The position numbers were made by a program, and so were the translations under genes. The notes beneath the pieces are model-generated. The model ran no database searches and had not been told where the DNA came from. It saw only the letters and a list, made by a program, of their open reading frames with translations. 64,000 nt of DNA from Bacteroidia bacterium (GTDB lineage: Bacteria > Bacteroidota > Bacteroidia > J057 > JADKCL01), in the NCBI GenBank assembly GCA_020635905.1, contig JACJYV010000003.1, positions 248,001-312,000 of the forward strand. The letters run 5' to 3'. Shown one piece after another: positions 60,640 to 64,000 of the stretch; position 1 is the first letter of the stretch, and each line of letters opens with the position of its first letter.

Positions 60640-63600
60640 ATGTTTAATCTTAATTTCGCGTCGAAATCCCTTATCCTCTTTTTTGGAGCAATTATTTATC
60701 TGGGTGTCCTTCAGGCACAGCCGCATATCATTACGGGGTGCAGCCCCAACTCGGCCGATATTGGACAAACCCTTTCGGTGAATATTACCGGCAATGATAT
60801 CAACTGGAGCCTGTGTTGCGGATCGTCCTGTTCCGGAATTACAGGCATGCAGCTTTACCGGGGGGGGACTGTCATTAATTCAACCTCTCATGTAAATCAA
60901 TCGGTCGACTGGACGGTGGCCAATTTTACCATTCCCAATAATGCAAGTTATCTTGGATTGTGGAATGTCCAAAGCTGGAATGGAGCCTCCTGGTGCCTGA
61001 TCAGCCATGCCCAGGGAGCCAACCTGTTCAATATCACCATGCAACCCAACCAGAATGCGGGCTATCTGAGCGGGAGATTTTACCAGGATAACGACAGCAG
61101 TTGCACGGAGAATGCCGGGGACGCCCCTTTGAAGGGCAGGCTTTTTGTGATCAATCCGGGTGGCATAGTGGCAACAACTGATTCGATGGGGAATTTCGGG
61201 ATGTGGCTACCCTTGAATACATATACCCTCACCCTGATCAACCAGGTGGCATTTTCGGCCTCCTGCCCTGCCGTGCTCACCGCCGATCTGCTGGTCCCCT
61301 ACGACACGGTGACGGTCATGGGGGCCATGCAGCCCAATGATTTGCAGGATCTGAGGGTGAGTATGAGCAATAATACCCCCAGACCGGGATTCGATTTCCA
61401 TCAATACATCAATTATGTCAATAACGGGGGACTCACGCTCAATGCGGTCCTCAAGGTCGCCCTTGACACGGTGCTCACCAATCCCAGCAGTATTCCGCCC
61501 TGGACAAGTTTTTCAAACGATACTGCGTATTACAACCTGCCAGCTTTCGGCGGGGGGACAGATGGTCACATCACCCTGACCACCACGGTCCCAACTATTC
61601 CAACCGTGGGGTTTGGGCAACAGGTACATACCTATGCCATCATTGAGCCCGTCAGCACGGATGTTGTGCCTTATGACAATCATTTTTCCTGGAACGAGGA
61701 TATAGTCGGGTCCTTTGACCCAAATGACAAGACCGTGAGTCCGGAAGGTTACGGAAGTATCGGGGGAATTTCTCCGGCTGATCCATTGCTGACTTATCGC
61801 ATACGATTCCAGAATACGGGCAATGATACGGCCTTCACCGTCGTGGTCAGGGATACTTTCAGTTCCAATCTCGACCTTACCACCCTCAACCTGCTGGGCA
61901 GCAGCCATCCCTACCTGTTCTCCATCGACAGCGGCCGGGCCGCCTGGACCTTTTCCAATATCCTGTTGCCCGACAGCAATGTGAACGAGCCCGCCTCTCA
62001 CGGCTGGGTTATTTATCAGGTGCAGCAAAAAGCGGGGCTGGTCCATGGCACCCAGATCGAGAATTCGGCTTCCATCTATTTCGATTTCAATCCGCCGGTC
62101 AAGACGAATTCCACCCTGAACACGGTTTGCCATCCGTTCACCCCGGTGATCACAGTGCCCCATGGGCTTTGTGTGGGGGATTCGGTGCAATTGAGTACTC
62201 CCAACCCAGGCACGGCTTTCTTTTGGTCGAACGGGGATAACGGGAATTCAACCATTGTGCAAACTACCGGGGCATACAAGCTGATGATGGAGGACAACCT
62301 GGGCTGTCCTTCTGATACTGCCACCGCTACAGTGGGCTATGAACCCATCCCGACCGCAGGGTTTTCCTACTCGGGCAGCACGCTGACTCTTTCCTTCGCG
62401 GATTTGTCGAATCTCACCAGCAACTGGACCTGGGATTTCGGGGACGGAGGCGCTTCTTCTGTGCAAAACCCCAGTCATTCCTTCCCTTCGCCCGGCACCT
62501 ATACTGTGTGCCAGATTGCAGGCAACGCCTGCTTTGCCGATACGATCTGCCAGCAGGTCACGATCAGCTGTACCCCGGCCAGTGCGGCCTTCAATTATTC
62601 CATCAACAGTACCACGGTCAGTTTTACGGACCAAAGCACAGGCGGCGCCATCGGCTGGAACTGGGATTTTGGCAATGGAAGCACCTCCACCAGCATGAAT
62701 CCCACCCATCAGTTTACGAATTCAGGCACCTACACGGTCTGCCTCATCGCCACAAACGGGTGCGGGTACGATACCACCTGCCAAACCATTACAGTTTGTA
62801 AGAATTCCTATGCGAATTTCACCGTAAATCCGGTCAATTATGAGGCGACCTTCACCGATCAATCCACCAATAACCCGGTAAGCTGGAGTTGGAATTTCGG
62901 GGACGGCAACACCTCCACCCAGGCCAATCCGGTCCATCTCTATGCGGCCAACGGAACATATAATGCCTGTCTCACAGTTACCAATGCCTGTGGATTTGTG
63001 AATACCTACTGCGAAACGGTCCATATCATTTGCGTAACTCCCACTGCTGCCTTCAGCAAATTGACGGTCAACCTGACCGGAACCTTTACCGATCTTTCCA
63101 GTGGTACTCCCACGGGCTTTAGCTGGACCTTTGGTGACGGGGGTACCTCCACCCAGCAGAATGCCACTCATACCTACCCCACCCAGGGGACTTATACGGT
63201 TTGTCATGTGGCGTCGAACACCTGCGGAACAAATACCTCCTGCCAGCAGTTGGTTCTGGTTTGCCAGCCGCCTGTGAGCGGGTTTACCCATTCTCTCAGC
63301 GGAGCGACGGCCACCTTTACCGACCAATCCACGGGAGGTGCTGCCTCCTGGACCTGGAATTTTGGAGATGGAAACACCTCCAGCCTTCAGAATCCGGGAC
63401 ATACTTACCTGAATCCGGGCTCCTACACAGTCTGCCAGATCGCGTTCAATGCCTGCGGATCTGATACGACCTGTTCTACCGTCACAGTCTGCGCTCCCCT
63501 GACCGCCCAGTTCACCTCAGGTGGTTCAGGCCTTACCGCAAGTTTTACTGACCAAAGTACGGGCGGTGCGAATACCTGGCTTTGGAATTTTGGGGACGGA

Positions 63601-64000
63601 AATTCTTCCACCCAACAAAATCCGGGGCATACTTATGCCGCTCCCGGCAGTTACACCGTCTGCCTGACCATTACAGATGCCTGCACCACCTCTACTTCCT
63701 GCATGACCGTAACCGTTTCCTGTGCGGCCCCCACGGCTGCCTTTACTTCTTCGGCCAACGGTCTGGCCGCGAGTTTCACCGATCAAAGTACGGGAGGCGC
63801 CACCACCTGGAGCTGGAATTTTGGAGACGGCAACAGTTCTGCCCTGCAAAACCCCAGCCATACCTACGCATTGCCCGGAAGCTATACCGTTTGCCTGGTC
63901 AGCGGGAGTATCTGCGGCACCAACACCGTGTGCCAGACTGTGACTGTGAGTTGCGCCGCACCGTCGGCGAACTTTGGTTCCTCGGGCAGCGGTTTGTCGG
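60640..64000 (+). CDS. Large PKD-repeat surface protein (3' end outside window)
   Basis: The frame is open from the ATG at 60640 to the window end (1120 codons), so the C-terminus, probably a T9SS domain, lies beyond. A signal peptide ends near GVLQAQ (~27). An N-terminal beta region comes next, then the DPNDKTVSPEG...NTGNDTAF...FDFNPPV segment (~359-487) typical of a DUF7619-type Bacteroidota surface domain. From ~570 PKD domains repeat at ~80-residue intervals with W-[ST/D/N]-[WF]-[NDT]-F-G-[DN]-G and HTY...G-[TS]-Y-T-V-C; at least seven copies are visible. It is probably a large adhesin or matrix protein. The high similarity between PKD units makes this stretch prone to recombination and assembly errors. 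Minus-strand open frames within it are antisense by-products. Confidence 0.88.
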   Translation, partial: MFNLNFASKSLILFFGAIIYLGVLQAQPHIITGCSPNSADIGQTLSVNITGNDINWSLCCGSSCSGITGMQLYRGGTVINSTSHVNQSVDWTVANFTIPNNASYLGLWNVQSWNGASWCLISHAQGANLFNITMQPNQNAGYLSGRFYQDNDSSCTENAGDAPLKGRLFVINPGGIVATTDSMGNFGMWLPLNTYTLTLINQVAFSASCPAVLTADLLVPYDTVTVMGAMQPNDLQDLRVSMSNNTPRPGFDFHQYINYVNNGGLTLNAVLKVALDTVLTNPSSIPPWTSFSNDTAYYNLPAFGGGTDGHITLTTTVPTIPTVGFGQQVHTYAIIEPVSTDVVPYDNHFSWNEDIVGSFDPNDKTVSPEGYGSIGGISPADPLLTYRIRFQNTGNDTAFTVVVRDTFSSNLDLTTLNLLGSSHPYLFSIDSGRAAWTFSNILLPDSNVNEPASHGWVIYQVQQKAGLVHGTQIENSASIYFDFNPPVKTNSTLNTVCHPFTPVITVPHGLCVGDSVQLSTPNPGTAFFWSNGDNGNSTIVQTTGAYKLMMEDNLGCPSDTATATVGYEPIPTAGFSYSGSTLTLSFADLSNLTSNWTWDFGDGGASSVQNPSHSFPSPGTYTVCQIAGNACFADTICQQVTISCTPASAAFNYSINSTTVSFTDQSTGGAIGWNWDFGNGSTSTSMNPTHQFTNSGTYTVCLIATNGCGYDTTCQTITVCKNSYANFTVNPVNYEATFTDQSTNNPVSWSWNFGDGNTSTQANPVHLYAANGTYNACLTVTNACGFVNTYCETVHIICVTPTAAFSKLTVNLTGTFTDLSSGTPTGFSWTFGDGGTSTQQNATHTYPTQGTYTVCHVASNTCGTNTSCQQLVLVCQPPVSGFTHSLSGATATFTDQSTGGAASWTWNFGDGNTSSLQNPGHTYLNPGSYTVCQIAFNACGSDTTCSTVTVCAPLTAQFTSGGSGLTASFTDQSTGGANTWLWNFGDGNSSTQQNPGHTYAAPGSYTVCLTITDACTTSTSCMTVTVSCAAPTAAFTSSANGLAASFTDQSTGGATTWSWNFGDGNSSALQNPSHTYALPGSYTVCLVSGSICGTNTVCQTVTVSCAAPSANFGSSGSGLS

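Noticed and set aside
62248..63861. Long minus-strand open frames (for example 62248-62709, 62722-63402)
   Set aside because: Antisense by-products of the PKD-coding frame. The plus-strand frame has a start, signal peptide and domains.

Overview
The window comes from a member of the Bacteroidota. Several secreted proteins end in the type A C-terminal sorting domain of the type IX secretion system (T9SS: 1-1071, 5725-6972, 7380-8819, 21790-23679). A PKD-repeat surface protein, a DUF2490 protein and a 7TM-cyclase point the same way. The T9SS proteins and the reiterated intergenic repeats suggest a Saprospiria/Cytophagia-like lineage, but no rRNA or other marker confirms this. I saw no tRNA, rRNA or CRISPR array.

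Layout. 1-8.8 kb: T9SS-secreted and envelope proteins, including two paralogous serine-hydrolase-like proteins. 8.9-19.8 kb: an oxidative-metabolism cluster with two PhyH-type Fe(II)/2-oxoglutarate dioxygenases, two LLM flavin monooxygenases, a flavodoxin-fold FMN reductase, RidA, a GT2 glycosyltransferase, a ChbG-like deacetylase, methyltransferases and a cytochrome c/substrate-binding-protein fusion. 20-25 kb: an Ala/Glu-rich heptad-repeat protein, a T9SS protein and 1.4 kb of non-coding repeats.

25.05-45.43 kb: one uninterrupted minus-strand run of 12 genes, many with ATGA or TAATG overlaps, so probably one very long operon. In order of transcription it encodes a giant multicopper oxidase (1962 aa), a YVTN-type beta-propeller, a double-SCO1 copper chaperone, a bifunctional dehydroquinase/shikimate dehydrogenase whose dehydroquinase half looks dead, two small lipocalin-like paralogues, an acyl-CoA-dehydrogenase-type flavoenzyme, a multi-TM transporter fused to a low-molecular-weight phosphatase, a third LLM monooxygenase, a four-domain GT-MT-GT-MT protein, a DXD glycosyltransferase and a divergent SelO-like protein. 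It shares an enzyme type (LLM) with the 9-20 kb cluster. I infer a dedicated pathway that makes or modifies a glycosylated/methylated small molecule or surface glycan with copper- and flavin-dependent oxidation. That function is not shown by the sequence.

45.4-46.4 kb holds about 28 near-palindromic sites spaced about 21 bp apart, just upstream of the operon. 46.5-58.3 kb is a defence-like island, AT-rich from 50.8 kb on. It holds an NB-ARC/TPR STAND protein with two compensating indels, an Avs-like nuclease-STAND gene split by an IS630-family element with TA target duplication (precise excision would restore a 1362-codon gene), and a CoiA-like zinc-finger nuclease whose coiled-coil half is open in two frames. 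58.3-64 kb holds a 7TM nucleotide cyclase and the start of a long PKD-repeat surface protein that runs off the window.
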